In this document: positions 16,550 to 27,895 of the stretch, piece by piece
Position numbering within the stretch: position 1 is the stretch's first letter
Layout of the letters: the number at the start of each line of letters is the position of its first letter
Source: Bin87 sp965219925
Lineage (GTDB): Bacteria > Chloroflexota > Dehalococcoidia > Lucifugimonadales > UBA3495
Reading direction: 5' to 3'
Length of the DNA stretch: 64,000 nucleotides
Assembly (NCBI GenBank): GCA_965219925.1
Contig: OZ244795.1
Location: forward strand, 3,410,001-3,474,000
Program-made: the position numbers and the translations under genes
Notes under the pieces: generated by a model
Seen by the model: the letters and a program-made list of their open reading frames with translations, nothing else
The model's database searches: none
Told to the model about the DNA's origin: nothing

Positions 16550-19500
16550 CTACTGGCCCGGCCCGCTGACGGTGAAGTTCAGCGAGTTGGACAATTTTCT
16601 TCCATCCTCGGTGCAGACGGCTCCGTCAGCATCGCAGTCCGTGGTTACAGGGAGGACGATAGTCACATCCCCGTTCCCGCCCGGCTCCACCGTGATCCGC
16701 CAGCCGATGTTGCTTATGGGATCCTTCTGCAGGCGCTGCGCCGTCTTCACAGAACCGCCCGTCACCGTGAAGGCATGGTCCCTGAGGGTCTTGTAGCTGA
16801 AGTCGGGGTCGGGCTCTTCGCTGAACCGTATCTCGAAGGTGAAGGCGGTCGAACCGTCGTGGGTCGCCGGGGCGTCGGCCGTCAGGCTGACGGTCAGCGG
16901 CGACGGAGCCGCCGCCACTGCGCCCGTTGCCGCGCTGGTCAGGTATTCCTGGTTGCCAGCGTCGTCGGTGAAGGACACCCGCACCTGGATAGTCTTGCCC
17001 TGCTGGGTGGAGGTGAGGGTATAGCTGGAGCCGGAGGCCCCGTCTATGTCAGTCCCTCCGGCTATCCACTGGTAGCTGAAACTGGCGCCGTCCAGGCCGT
17101 CCTCGTCGGCGATGCCTGAAGTGTCTGCCGTCAGCGTCTCGCCCACCTGGACCGTACCGCTGATGGTGGGCGTTCCGGTGGCAGCGCGGTTGGGCGCCGC
17201 AGCAACGGCCCCGGTTGCATTGCTGGCCAGAGTCTCATCGTTGCCCCCGTCGTCGGTAAAGGAAACTCGCACCTTGACGGCCTTGCCCTCATCGGCGGAC
17301 GTGAGGGTGTAGGTCAAGCCTGTCGCGTCCTGGATGTCCGTATCAGCACTGCCATCGTTTCTAATCCACTGGTAGCTGAAACTGGCGTTACTCAGGCCGT
17401 CGGGATCGGCGATGCCCGAGGTGCCCGCCGTGAGGGTCTGCCCAACCTGCGCTGTGCCGCTAATGGTGGGCGCTCCGGTGGCCGGGTTGTTCTCCGGGGG
17501 TGTCTGCTCTTCCTCTTCTTCGGGTCCGGCGACGGTCAGCGCCGCCTCGGCGGACAGCATCCTGCCGTCCTCGGTGCAGATGGCCCCCTGGTCGTCGCAG
17601 TCCGTCGTTTCAGGCAGCACGATGGTCACGTCAGCGTCCGATGAGGGCTCAACCGTAATTTCCCACCGGACGTTCCCGGGAGGTTCTATCCGCCGAGCTT
17701 TGGTCACCGTACCGCCAGTCGCCGTGAAGGCGTGGTCCCGAAGCGCCTCGTAGCTGAAATCAGGTTCAGGCGTCTCGCTGAACCGCAGCTCGAAGGTGAA
17801 GGAATGCTCCCCGTCGTGGCTCTCCGGCGCGTCGTGAATGCTGGCGGTCAGAGGGGTCGGCGGGGACGCCACCGCATCGGTTGCGGCGCTGGTCACTGAC
17901 TCCTCGTTGCCCGCGTCATCGGTGAAGGTGACCGTCACCTTGACGGTCTTGCCTTCGTCTGAGTCTGTAAGAGTGTAGCTTGCGTTGGTAGCCCCGCTTA
18001 TGTCGGCGTCGTCAGCCAGCCACTGGTAGCTGAAGGTCGCGTTGGTGAGGCCATCCCCGTCGGCTATGCCCGACGTGTTGGCTGTCAGCGTCTCACCCAC
18101 CTGTGCCGTGCCTGAGATGGTGGGCGCTCCGCTGGCCGGGCTGTTCGCGGTCGGCACGGATTGCGGGGTCCGAATCTCGACAGGCTCTGATGCCTCGCCC
18201 AGACGGCCGAAGTAGTCCGCCGCCTTTACCCTGTACACGTAGAGCACCCCAGGCTCCACACCCGTGTCGGTATAGGAGGTCTCGTTCGTGTCTGTGTATC
18301 TGACGTACACCAGGGCCTCAGTCTCCCCAAGTTCAGGCCGGTGGCGCAGTATCTGGTAGTAGGTCAGGCTTAGCAGGTTGGACAGGACCTCCGGCGGTTT
18401 CCAGGTCAGCACAACCGTCCCGTCCGAGACATCGGCGGCCAATCCATAAGGCCGGGCCGGGTCCAGCGGTGCGCTGGTCAGCGATTCGTCGCTGCCCGCG
18501 TCGTCAGTAAAGGAGACCCTTACTTTAAATGGCTTGCCCTCGTCGTCCGACGTGAGGGTGTGGGTCGAACCTGTCGCATCCTGGATGTCCGAGTCCGTCG
18601 TGCCGTCATTCCGAATCCACTGATATGAGAAGGAAACGTTGTCAAGGCCATCCTCGTCGGAGATGCCCGACGTGTTCGCTGTCAGCGTCTCGCCCACCTG
18701 TGCTGTGCCTGAGATGGTGGGCGCTCCGGTTGCCGGGGTATTCAGGGTGGCGGCTTGCTGTTCCGATGTCTTGGCCGCCGCGGTGGCGCTCTCCTCGGCA
18801 GACGCCGGGCCGTCCCCGACCGAGTTCGTTGCGATTACACGGACTGAATACTCAGTTCCCAGCGACAGACCGGTGATGGTATATGAGGTCTCAGTAGTCG
18901 TTGCTGAGGACACTTCCGAATCCGAATCCCAGCTGTCGGTGGCCTCTTTCCACTGAACGGTGTATCCAGCGATCTCCGCGCCACCGTCAGAGGCAGGCTC
19001 TTGCCAGGACGCAGCCAATTGGCCCGTGGCCGACGGTTCAACGTCCAATGAGCGTGGCGCTCCGGGAACCGTGGCACTCACGGCCGCAGTCGGAGCGCTG
19101 GTCAGAGATTCGTCGTTGTACCAATCGTCGGTGAAAGAGACTCGAACCTTGAGGGTCTTGCCCACGTCACCGGTCGTAACCAGGTAGGTTGAGCCAGTCG
19201 CCCCGGTGATGTCTGTATCCGTGGTACCGTCGCTCCGAATCCACTGGTAGACGAAGGTTACGTTGTCAAGCCCGCTGTCGTCCGCAATGCTGGAGGTGTC
19301 CGCAGTAAGCGTTTCCCCCACCTGAGCGGTCCCGCTGATGACGGGCTGGCCGGTGGCTGGTGTCCCTACCAGGTACCCTAACTGCCCGGAGTGGATCTCT
19401 TGTCCGTCGCTGTCGAAGAGCACGAAAGTCAGCGTGTAGGCTCCCACACTACAGCCCAAGCCACCAAACGTTGCCGGGAGATTTACCGAGACTCTGTCAA

Positions 19501-22025
19501 CGACATTCAACTGGATGTCTTCACCCAACCCATCACCCTCACACTCATCCGCGTCAGAGCCGTCTGCGTCAGAGGTCACGTCGCCACGCATCGTGTAGTC
19601 CAACGTGTCAGGGTCATCGTCTCCCTCCAAGGAACTGATCCCGATCATGATGTCGTGGTGCCACCCCGGAGCAACGCGTGATCCAGGCGACAAAAGGACC
19701 ATCCAGATTCTCTCGACTACTGCTACATGCCGAACTGTTGTGCCATACGATCGATGCCCAACGCCAGTATCATTGATAGCTGCGACGCTATACTCGTAGA
19801 GAGTCCCGACTTCCACATCGGTGTCCATCCAGTGCGTGTCTGCGCTGCCAGTGTTCTCCAGGTGCACCCGCAGAACCGGTTCACATACTTCTGGACGCCG
19901 ACGCAGTATCTGGTAACCTGACACCTCGTCGTCTGGAGCTTCCCACGTCAATTCGATCCCGCCACTTGTCTTTGTGGCGTAAAAACGACTCGGTGCTGCT
20001 GGGGCGCCGGAATCTGGTTCGTCAAAAAGCCAAGGGTGTTGCGCAGTTGAAAAGTTGGATTGTGGACCGACACCTTCAGAGTTGATGGCCTTGACGCGGT
20101 AGACATACCTCACTCCCTCAACAACATCTGTATCCGTGTAGGTCGTTGCATCGTTGCCGGTGTCTTCCACGTAAACCAGATAATCGTCATCGCATCGTGA
20201 GCGTTTTCTCAGTATCTGGTAGCCGGTGACGGCCCCGCCCGGTTCCCACCAACGCAAGGTGATTCCTATCATTGGCACATATCGATCGTATAGTTCGTTC
20301 CGAATTAATGAGGTCGAAACACTCAGGTGGGTGGGCGCGCCGGGAACAGAAGCGGCCTCAGTGGGCGTCTCTTCAACCACCGTGGGATCGCTCCCGGCGG
20401 CAACCGCAGCTGTCGCCGCACTGGTCAGGGTTTCCTGGTTCAGGGCATCGTCGGTGAAGCTGACCCGCACCGTGACAGTCTTGCCCTGGTCCGAGGTAGC
20501 GAGAGTGTAGGTCTTGCCTGTGGCTCGCTGGATTTCAGTGTCCTGGCCCGAAAGCCACTGGTAAGCGAACTTCGACCCGCCAAGACCATCTGCATCGGCG
20601 ATGCCGGATGTGTCTGCGGTCAGGGTCTCTCCCACCTGCGCTGTACCGGTTATGGTGGGCACCCCGGTAGCCGAACTGTTGGGTTCGGTGCCAGCCACCA
20701 GCTGAACCGGTCGCAAACTTGCGGGGTATGAATACGGTAGCTCCCCAACGCCAGCATCATTGATCGCTCTTACCAAATACGTGTAGCGAGTCCCGGGTAC
20801 CACGTTCCTGTCAACCCAGTTAGTGTCGGTGCTGTTCTTGTTTTCCGCATACACCCGGTAACCAAACTCACACTGTTCGGGGAGCCGACGCAGTATTTGA
20901 TATCCCGTGACCTCCCCAACAGGCGCGTCCCAAGTCAGTTCAACCCCGTCATTTACCCGGGTGCTGTTGAGATTGCGCGGTGCTTGTGGAGCACCGGGGG
21001 CGCCGGGCGGACGATATTGAATCGAGCTGGAACTGGATCTCCGTCCGACGCCGTCCGAGTTGATGGCCCTCACACTATAGGAATAGCTCGCACCTTCCGC
21101 AACGTCGGTGTCCGTGTACGTGGTTGCATCGCTGCCAGTGTTGTCTACGTGCACCACCGATAAGTCAATACAGCCGTAGGGCAACGGCTCCCACCAACGT
21201 GCCATGGACACGTATTCATTTCGCAGTATCTGGTAGCCGGTTACGGTTCCTTCCGGGGCCCTCCATTTCAATTCGATCCCTCTCTCTTCCCCTCGGCTCG
21301 ATCGGACCCATAAGCTAGTGGGGGCATCCAGTTCGGAGGTGTCTGGCCGGGCCGTTACCGCTGTTGTCGTACTACTGGTCACTTCTTCAGGGTTGCCCTC
21401 ATCGTCAGTGAAGGACACTCGCACTTTAATGTACTTGCCCTCGTCAGCATCCAAGAGCGTGTAGGACGTGCCAGTCGCGTCCAGGATGTCGGAGTCCGTC
21501 GTTCCGTCGTTGCGAATCCACTGGTAGCTGAGAGTGGCATTTCTCATGCCGTTCTCATCCCAGATGTTAATGATTGATCCCCAGCGTACGATTCCCAGCG
21601 ACTGACCGACTTCCGCCATGCCGGCGATTCTGGGCGAGCCTGTAGCTTCCCTGTTGGTAATAGCTTCCACCGCAACTGTGGCCGCACTGGTTAGCTTCTC
21701 TTGGTTGCCCGCGTCGTCGGTGAAGCTCACCCTGACCTTGATGGTCTTGCCCTGATCGGAGTCGGTGAGGGTGTAGCTGGCGCCGGTGGCGCCGGCTATG
21801 TCGGCGTCGTCAGCCATCCACTGGTAGCTGAAGGAAACGTTGTCGAGGCCATCCTCGTCGGCTATGCCCGACGTGTTGCCTGTCAGCGTCTCGCCCGCTT
21901 GTGCCGTGCCTGAGATGGTGGGCTGTCCTGAGGCCGGAGAATTTTGGGGAGTCGGTTCGGGAACAACAACGGTCGCGGCGCTGGTCAACGTCTCGGCAAA
22001 CCCCTGCCTGTCGGTGAACGACACC
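16550..22025 (-). pseudogene. Giant Ig-like/FN3 surface protein, main (3') part, split by IS1182
   Basis: An uninterrupted frame of 1824 codons forms most of a ~2049-residue secreted protein. It contains eight ~88-residue Ig-like repeats, typically PTISGTAQVGETLTADTSG...YQWI...KVRVSFTDD. Interspersed are FN3-type domains carrying V-x-GYQILR and TYTDTDV blocks, plus two related C-terminal beta domains (PDFSYEALRDHAFTATGG and PDFSYKTLRDHAFTVTGG). There is no C-terminal membrane anchor or sortase motif; it ends TVSGPGQ. Such repeat proteins usually act in adhesion or matrix formation outside the cell. The N-terminal exon lies at 23542-24215 beyond the IS1182 insertion. Confidence 0.85.
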
Positions 22026-23545
22026 CTAGCAGTCCGTCCGAGGAATGCTGACAGGGCCTGATGCCAACGTGGATACGGAACTGATCACGCCGTCCCTCTG
22101 ATTGGATGTTGCCCCGGCAAAAACCCAGCGGTGGGGATGTGAGGTTGACGACCTTTGCCGTGAGCCGTCCCACCAAAGCGGAACAGCTTGAGCAGGTTGT
22201 GGCCAATGCAGATCAGCGACCACTCGCTCTGCACCTTCTGCAAACCCCGCAGCAGGAACTGCCGGAACCCTCGGCCCTGCTTGATCTGGCCGAAGACCGG
22301 CTCCACCGTCCCCATGCGTAACGCGTAGCGTTGCCGACCCCGCTTGGTCTGCAACTTGCGGCGCATCCGGTCTCTGGGCGAGAGATCCTTGGGGATGCGT
22401 CCGCGCGGCGCGGGCGGCGGCTGGTGGCCGTGGCGGGTCTTTTCCGGCGCGACGAACGGGCGGTGCCCAAGGCCTGCAAATCGGCCACGGCCGGGGCCGA
22501 GTAGTAACCGGCATCGGCGGATACTTCCCTGGGCACCTTGCCGGTGTTGGCAATGGCCTCCCCGATCATCACCACCGCCTGCTGCTTGTCCGATGCCACG
22601 TTGGTGGCGCGAGTTGCCACAATCACCTGATGCTCATGGTCCACCACCGCCTGACAGTTGTACGCTTGCAGGAAGTCCTTGCCACCAGCAGCGGGCATGA
22701 TGCGGGACTCCGGGTCGGTGAAGTTGCGCTGGGCCTTGTCCTCGGGCACTCCAGGATGCGCCTTGCCCTCTGTCTCGGCCTGTTCAGCAGCGGCCTGGGC
22801 CTCGGCCTCCAGCACCGCCATGGCCTCCCGGATCTTCTCCAGCCGGCCCTCCCGAAAGGCCAACTCCTCCGGCAACTCGTCTCCGCGCTGGTCCCGACCG
22901 TACCGGCGGTCTTCCTCCTCATCCACCTCCTGGGCCTGCCGCAGCAACTCATCCACCTCCCCCTGCAGCTGCCCTTCCTTCTCTTTCATCCGCTGATAAC
23001 TCATCGCCTGGTGCTTCGATGCGTTGGCCCTCACCTTGGTCCCGTCCAGCACCACATGGCCCAGCTTCACCAGCCCCGCCTGACAGCACAGCATCAGCAC
23101 CTGCAAGAACAACCCCGACAACGCCTCCAGGTGATCCTTGCGAAAGTCCGAGATGGTGCGGAAGTCCGGCGTGTTGTTGGCCGCCAGCACCCGAAAGGCG
23201 ATGTCCTCGTGCAGCCGCTGGGCGATGCGCCGAGAAGACGACACCCCGCTGCAGTAGCCGTAGAGCAGCACCTTCACCATCATCCGAGGATTGTAGGGCG
23301 GTCCGCCCCGCCGCTCCTGCTCGTAGCGGGCCGTGATCTCGGAGAGGTCCAACTGGTCCACGATGTCGGAGATGAAATAGGCCAGGTGGTCATCAGGCAG
23401 CCACTCCTGCAACGCCTGTGGCAGCAGCAACTGCTGGTCGGGATCATAGGGAAGGTAGGTCTTGCTCACCAGTCGGCTCCGTTGGCTGAATGCTCATCCC
23501 ATCATACCCCCAACAGCCGGCCGTGTTTCTCGGACGGGCTGCTAG
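22026..23545 (-). mobile_element. IS1182-family insertion sequence inside the surface-protein gene
   Basis: The inverted ends CTAGCAGTCCGTCCGAGGAA (22026-22045) and TTTCTCGGACGGGCTGCTAG (23526-23545) are near-identical. CTAG at both outer edges can be read as a 4-bp target duplication (22026-22029 and 23542-23545). Removing the element with one CTAG joins the host gene exactly in frame. The transposase is frameshifted near its end. Confidence 0.9.
22085..23469 (-). pseudogene. IS1182-family transposase with one C-terminal frameshift
   Basis: ATG 23469 opens PYDPDQQLLLPQALQEWLPD and the IS1182 N-terminal domain (GGPPYNPRMMVKVLLYGYCS, DFRTISDFRKDHLEAL). A central Glu-rich coiled coil (residues ~165-245) is followed by the DDE part (VVDHEHQVIVATRATNVASD, VSADAGYYS). 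Near 22450-22480 the frame changes; the true C-terminus continues in 22085-22366 as LRMGTVEPVFGQIKQGRGF and GLQKVQSEWSLICIGHNLLK. A single indel separates it from a full-length enzyme of about 450 residues. Confidence 0.9.
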
Positions 23546-24215
23546 CCTTCATGGCGCTGCCGGAATCGCTGTCCGTGAGCGTGTGGCTGGCGTCGGTGGC
23601 ACCGGATATATCCGTATCCGTGGTGCCGTCGCTTCTTATCCACTGGTAATGAAACCTGACGCGGTCCAGGCCGTTGTAGTCCGAGATGCCGGATACGTCA
23701 GCCGTCAGCGTCTCTCCCGTCTCCACCGTTCCGCTGATCGTCGGGACACCTGTCGCCGCAACATTCGTGGGTTCCGGTACATTCTTCCACGCTGAAGGAC
23801 CGTCGGTCTGGGGTACCCAACCGTATTCCGACCACTCGGACGCTCCGTGGGAGTTAATAGCCCGCACCCGGAAAGTATAGGAACTGCTGGGTTTCAGTCC
23901 GCTGACGACCGCGCCAGCTCCGTAGAACGCGATTCTGATGCCGTCGCCCGGCAAGTCTACCCAGCCCGACATGTCGAAGTACTGGACCTCATACGTCTCC
24001 GCCCCCGGCACCTCATTCCACTCAACGTCCATCATCCCCATCCAGATCGCTGTCCCCGTGGGCTGGTCCGGCGTGGCCGGGACAGCCTCCGTCCCGCTAC
24101 CTTGAGCGTATGCGCCCGCAGTCGTGGCAAGGAAAAGCACAATCCCTGCTACGGCCACTAAGCCGGCGAGTCCCGACCGTGTAAGGATCCAGTCAGACAT
24201 TGGGCGAATATTCAT
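23542..24215 (-). pseudogene. Giant Ig-like/FN3 surface protein, 5' part with signal peptide
   Basis: The ATG at 24215 (AAGGTCA upstream; a GTG at 24236 is an alternative) encodes a signal peptide with core GLAGLVAVAGIVLFLATTAG and cleavage near AYAQ. An FN3 domain follows (VEWNEVPGAETYEVQYF, SSYTFRVRAINSHGASEW), then the first Ig-like repeat (PTISGTVETGETLTADVSG). That repeat is cut at ...DSDSGSAMKA by the IS1182 element; the missing RVSFTDRQGFAETLTS lies at the start of the other part. The 674 and 5476 bp pieces sum to 2050 codons. Confidence 0.85.
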
Positions 24216-24324
24216 TGACCTTGTGTCCTCATTCACTGCTGTTACGCAGCCTTGAGTGATTGTACTTCGTCAAAGGCATATCGGACAGCCTTGAGATATA
24301 TCCGGGTTCTCAGCGCAAAGTGAT

Positions 24325-24726
24325 TCACTGATGTCTGACGGTCAGCAACTCCAGGCGGCAAGCCGGGTAGATGGACATGAAACAGTGGTTGCTCTGGGTC
24401 CGAACCGTCTTGGCAAGCGCGGCGTTGGATCGATGTCGACAGAGGCGCCCCCGTGCGTAGTCGTGATGACCCGTGACCTGCGTGGTGTACCCAGAGACGT
24501 CGTAACGGTACTGACGGGTTGACGTCACGATGGCGTCGTTGCCGTCTACGGTGATCCCACTCAGGCTGGCGTCCGAAGATTGGTCTTGGGCGCCGGCCGG
24601 CGTGGCCGGGCCGCCCAGCAGAAGCGCCGCGGCTGTGAGCGCCGCGTTGACCAGCGCTCCGGCCGGACGGCTAAGCAGCACGCTGGCGGTTGCCGCCCTC
24701 ACGACGGTGGTGGCCGTCCGCCACAT
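24325..24726 (-). pseudogene. Secreted cadherin-like beta-sandwich protein remnant
   Basis: A 133-codon frame begins with a hydrophobic leader (LVNAALTAAALLLGGPATPA, cleavage near GAQDQ). It then has one partial cadherin-like beta-sandwich opening, SDASLSGITVDGNDAI, and ...YRYDVSGYTTQVT, the counterpart of ATLSALTV...YAVGL in the 27896 gene. After this the sequence is not family-like and ends RHQ. It is probably a truncated member of the same secreted family that is broken at 26888 and 27896. Confidence 0.5.
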
Positions 24727-24917
24727 GGGAAGTCAAATCGAGGCCGGCGTTTTTCCAAACCTCTGCTTACGTTGTATTGCTGCCATTCGAGCGACTGAGC
24801 CCCAATCCACCGAAAAGATGAGTGTGGCGATGTGGTGAAGGGATGAGAAAGTGCTCCCGCGCTTCGAGTATCATATGGTTTTTGAAACAGAAAACCAGGC
24901 CAAAGCCAAGATACAAG

Positions 24918-26208
24918 ATGCTACCACCTGAGTCGCCCGACCGCATCCACGTTGCCTGCGACGACCACCGCCTGGTGGCCAATGCCGGGCTGCTTTTGCC
25001 GATCATGCTGGCCCACCACCTGGGTCTGGGTGAACTGGTTGACCGCCACGTTGACCTGGGCCGTGCGCCGGGTCGGGCCAACGCTGGCGACAAGCTGCTG
25101 ACCTTGGTGGCATCGGCGCTGGCTGGTGGCGACTGCATCGACGACGCCGACGTGTTGCGTACCGGCGGGACGGCTGGCGCCATCGGCTGCGTGGTCAAGG
25201 CGCCGGTCCACCCTGGGGACCTTTCTGCGCAGTTTCCGGTGGGGCCACGTCCGCCAGCTGGATCGGGTGAGCCGGGAAGTGCTGGCCCGGGCGTGGGCCG
25301 CCAGTGCGGGACCTGGCGATGACCTGCTGACCATCGACCTGGACTCCACCTTCTGCGAGACGTTTGGGCTGGCCAAGGAGGGAGCGCAACGCCACAACTA
25401 CGCCGGCCAGCGTGGCTATCACCCGCTCCTCGCCGTCGCCGCCGGCACCGGCGACGTGCTGATGGCACGTCTGCGCAAGGGACGGGCCAACACGGCGCGG
25501 GGCGCCGCCCACTTTCTGGGGGAGACGGTGGGACGGGTGCGCTACGCCGGGGCCACCGGACCACTCACCGTGCGGGCCGACCGCGGCCACTACAACCACG
25601 GCATGGTGGCAGTCTGTCGCCAGACGAAGGTCCGCTTCTCCATCACCGTCCGCCAGCACCGGAGCGTGCGGAGCAGCATCGACGCCATAGCCGAGGCTGA
25701 CTGGACGCCCATCCCCTACTGGATGGAGGGCGCCGCCGACGTGGCCGAGACCAGCTACACCCCCTTTCAGAGTGAGCCCGACGCCGCCCCAGTGCGGCTC
25801 ATCGTCCGCCGGGTGAAACCCACGCCCGGTTCCCAACTCGCGCTCTTCGCCAACTACAGCTATCACGCTTTCATCACCGACCGGGACGGGGATACCTTGG
25901 AACTGGAGGTCGACCATCGCTGCCACGCCGAGATCGAGAACGCCATCCGCGACCTGAAGTACGGCGTGGGCCTCAACCATCTCCCCTCGGGACGCTTTCC
26001 CGCCAACGCCGCCTGGACGGCACGCATCGGTCTGGGCCAGCCGGTGGCGACCACCAAGACCCTCCGGCGACGCTTCTTCTCCCTCCCTGGCCTGACGCAT
26101 CACCCGCAAGGCGCGGCGCCTCACCCGGCATCTTCCCCAGGGCTGGCCCTGGAAAACCACTTCAGCAGCACCCTGGCCCGATTGCGAGCTTTGCCAATCC
26201 CCTCCTGA
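24918..26208 (+). pseudogene. IS1380-family transposase, frameshifted
   Basis: The first frame from ATG 24918 encodes RIHVACDDHRLVANAGLLLP and LTLVASALAGGDCIDDADVL. Near 25205 it shifts into the main frame with GTFLRSFRWGHVRQLDRV, the catalytic LLTIDLDSTFCETFG, then GYHPLLAVAAGTGDVL, HARLRKGRANT-like ARLRKGRANTARGA and LTVRADRGHYNHGMV, typical of IS1380. The late Glu block is CHAEIENAIRDLKYGVG. The last ~40 residues show two compensating small shifts. Terminal repeats were not identified with confidence, so the element limits are approximate. Confidence 0.8.
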
Positions 26209-26887
26209 CCCCGCCGTCGGCGTCTGTACCCAGGACTACCCTACCCCTTGGTAGGCCTGCATCAGGCCGGTCCCTGACGGTCTCCGCCGGCGGTCCACGC
26301 TGATAATCGCTCCCTACACCGCTACCACTGGCCGTCAACATCTCCCTGGCGTTGCAGCTACACCCCGCACCCAGCCAATTCATTGGGCTCAAAGCCTCGC
26401 CGCTCCTTTCCCTCGCCTCTCAGATCTGGGCAGACCGGCACGACACATCCCTTCGGTGGTTTCGGGCTAAGCGACGTCCCATCGCCGGAAGGCGGCGCCG
26501 TGCGAGGTCACCACGGCCGTTGCCAACGGCCGACGCAACGGCCCTCCAACATTACGACCGAGCCTATAAGCCATTAATCATCGCAATACATGGCGTTTTG
26601 TGGTTGACTAATATCTTAGATTACGATAACAAATACTCCTAATCCCTGGAGATAGTTCATCAATCAATACCGACCAGGACGAACGTAGGACGAACGCCAA
26701 TGCCATTGCAAGAGTGCGGTTGCGCCCAGAATATCTCACCGCTGGGCTCGCTGCCTGACGGCCGCTACGTTGCTTGATTTGTTCGATGCGGGGGCGTTAG
26801 GACCGGTATTCGGGAACCCATAGGCGGTAATGGTGGCAATACGTTAGCCGATGGAGAAAGACAGCGCGCCGCTCGGACACAAGAAAG
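26209..26887. other. Spacer without a supported gene
   Basis: About 680 bp after the IS1380 transposase. The first ~250 bp probably include the element's tail. The rest becomes AT-richer near 26560-26700 and shows no coding pattern with a ribosome site, no RNA gene and no clear repeat. Confidence 0.4.
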
Positions 26888-27112
26888 ATGGAAAGGACCA
26901 GCCAAAAAGACGGTATTGCGCGGCAAACCGGCTCAATCTCCCCGGTCATCAACGTTGCCGGTTTCCTGCTCATTGGGCTGGTGGCGCTGCCGATCGGCCT
27001 TCCCCGCGCCGATATCCGCTCAGCAAAGCGCTGACGCCACGCTGAGCGCCCTTACGGTCAGCCCCCGGGACATCTCATAGGTTTCAATGCTAACCGCACC
27101 GCCTACATCGTG
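26888..27112 (+). pseudogene. Secreted cadherin-like protein, 5' relic cut by IS5
   Basis: ATG 26888 opens a leader with core NVAGFLLIGLVALPIGLP. A shift near 26999 leads into SAQQSADATLSALTVSPRD and a second shift near 27069 into IGFNANRTAYIVEQ. This is the same beginning (ATLSALTVNPEGIIGFEPDR) as the 27896 protein. The sequence then runs straight into an IS5-type transposase body at about 27113. Confidence 0.65.
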
Positions 27113-27873
27113 GAGCAGGTTCGGAAGCGGCGGCTGTTGTCGCAGGAGCGCTTCAACGTGGTTGGCACACTCCTGGAGGCGCGCGCGTCGGTTAAGAGTC
27201 TCCGACCCCAAGATGGGAATTCGCCGTCCGGGGATGGTGGACGCAATCCAGAGGCTGACTTTAGGGGGTTGAATGCGCCGCAAGGACACCCACCGGTCCA
27301 CCACGGACCCCGATGCCAGGCTGGCTAAAAAGGCAAGGGGAAGGAAGCGAAGCTATGCTTTGACGCCCACGTTTTGATGGACAACCGGGAAGGGTTGGCG
27401 CCGAACGTGCGCCTCACCCCAGCCAACAACACCTAGGAACGGGACGCGGCTTTGGAAATGCTGGAGGCGTGCCCGTCGCCAGACGGGTCACCGTGGGCGC
27501 CGACGGTGGCTATGACACCCGGGGTTTCGTCAGGGAACGTCGGAAGTCTCGAGTAACGCCGCATGTGGCCCAGAAGCAGCGCTCGGCCATTGACCGGCAC
27601 ACCACTCGGCACGATGGGTATCGCTTCAGCCAGCGGGACAGGAAACGGATTGAGGAGGTGTTCGGCTGGGTTAAGACGGTGGGCGGCGGCCGGAAGCTGC
27701 GCTACTGCGGAGTGGCCCGCAACCGGTTCTGGATGGAGATGACCGCCGCCAGCCACAACTTGGTACGGCTGGCCAAGCTAACGACGGGGCGGCGTGAACT
27801 ATGGGATCAGTTTGTCCCAAAAACCGTCGACAACCCATCACTTGACCTGACGGGATTTGGGGTGAGCGGCTGA
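27113..27873 (+). pseudogene. IS5-family transposase remnant
   Basis: Reading across frames gives SQERFNVVGTLLEARAS, KSLRPQDG, GDGGRNPEADFRG, then HVLMDNREGLAPNVRLTPAN and, in the final frame (27469-27873), VTVGADGGYDTRGFV, RFSQRDRKRIEEVFGWVKTV and ASHNLVRLAKL. These are the second Asp and Glu blocks of an IS5-type DDE enzyme. Stops at 27327 and 27434 and several indels show it is dead. The N-terminal third is missing. Confidence 0.8.
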
Positions 27874-27895
27874 CTCCGCAACTTCGCGCCGTTTT

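Noticed and set aside
16550..24215. Repeated ~88-residue units suggesting a CRISPR or tandem-repeat locus
   Set aside because: The periodicity is at protein level (Ig-like domains) with diverged DNA. There are no short identical direct repeats with unique spacers, and no CRISPR array was seen anywhere in the window.
24880..24915. CCAGGCCAAAGCCAAGATAC as another IS630 terminal repeat
   Set aside because: It shares only CCAAAGCCAAG with the IS630 ends at 232-250 and 33945-33963 and lies immediately upstream of an IS1380 transposase. The similarity is too short, although it could be a residual fragment.
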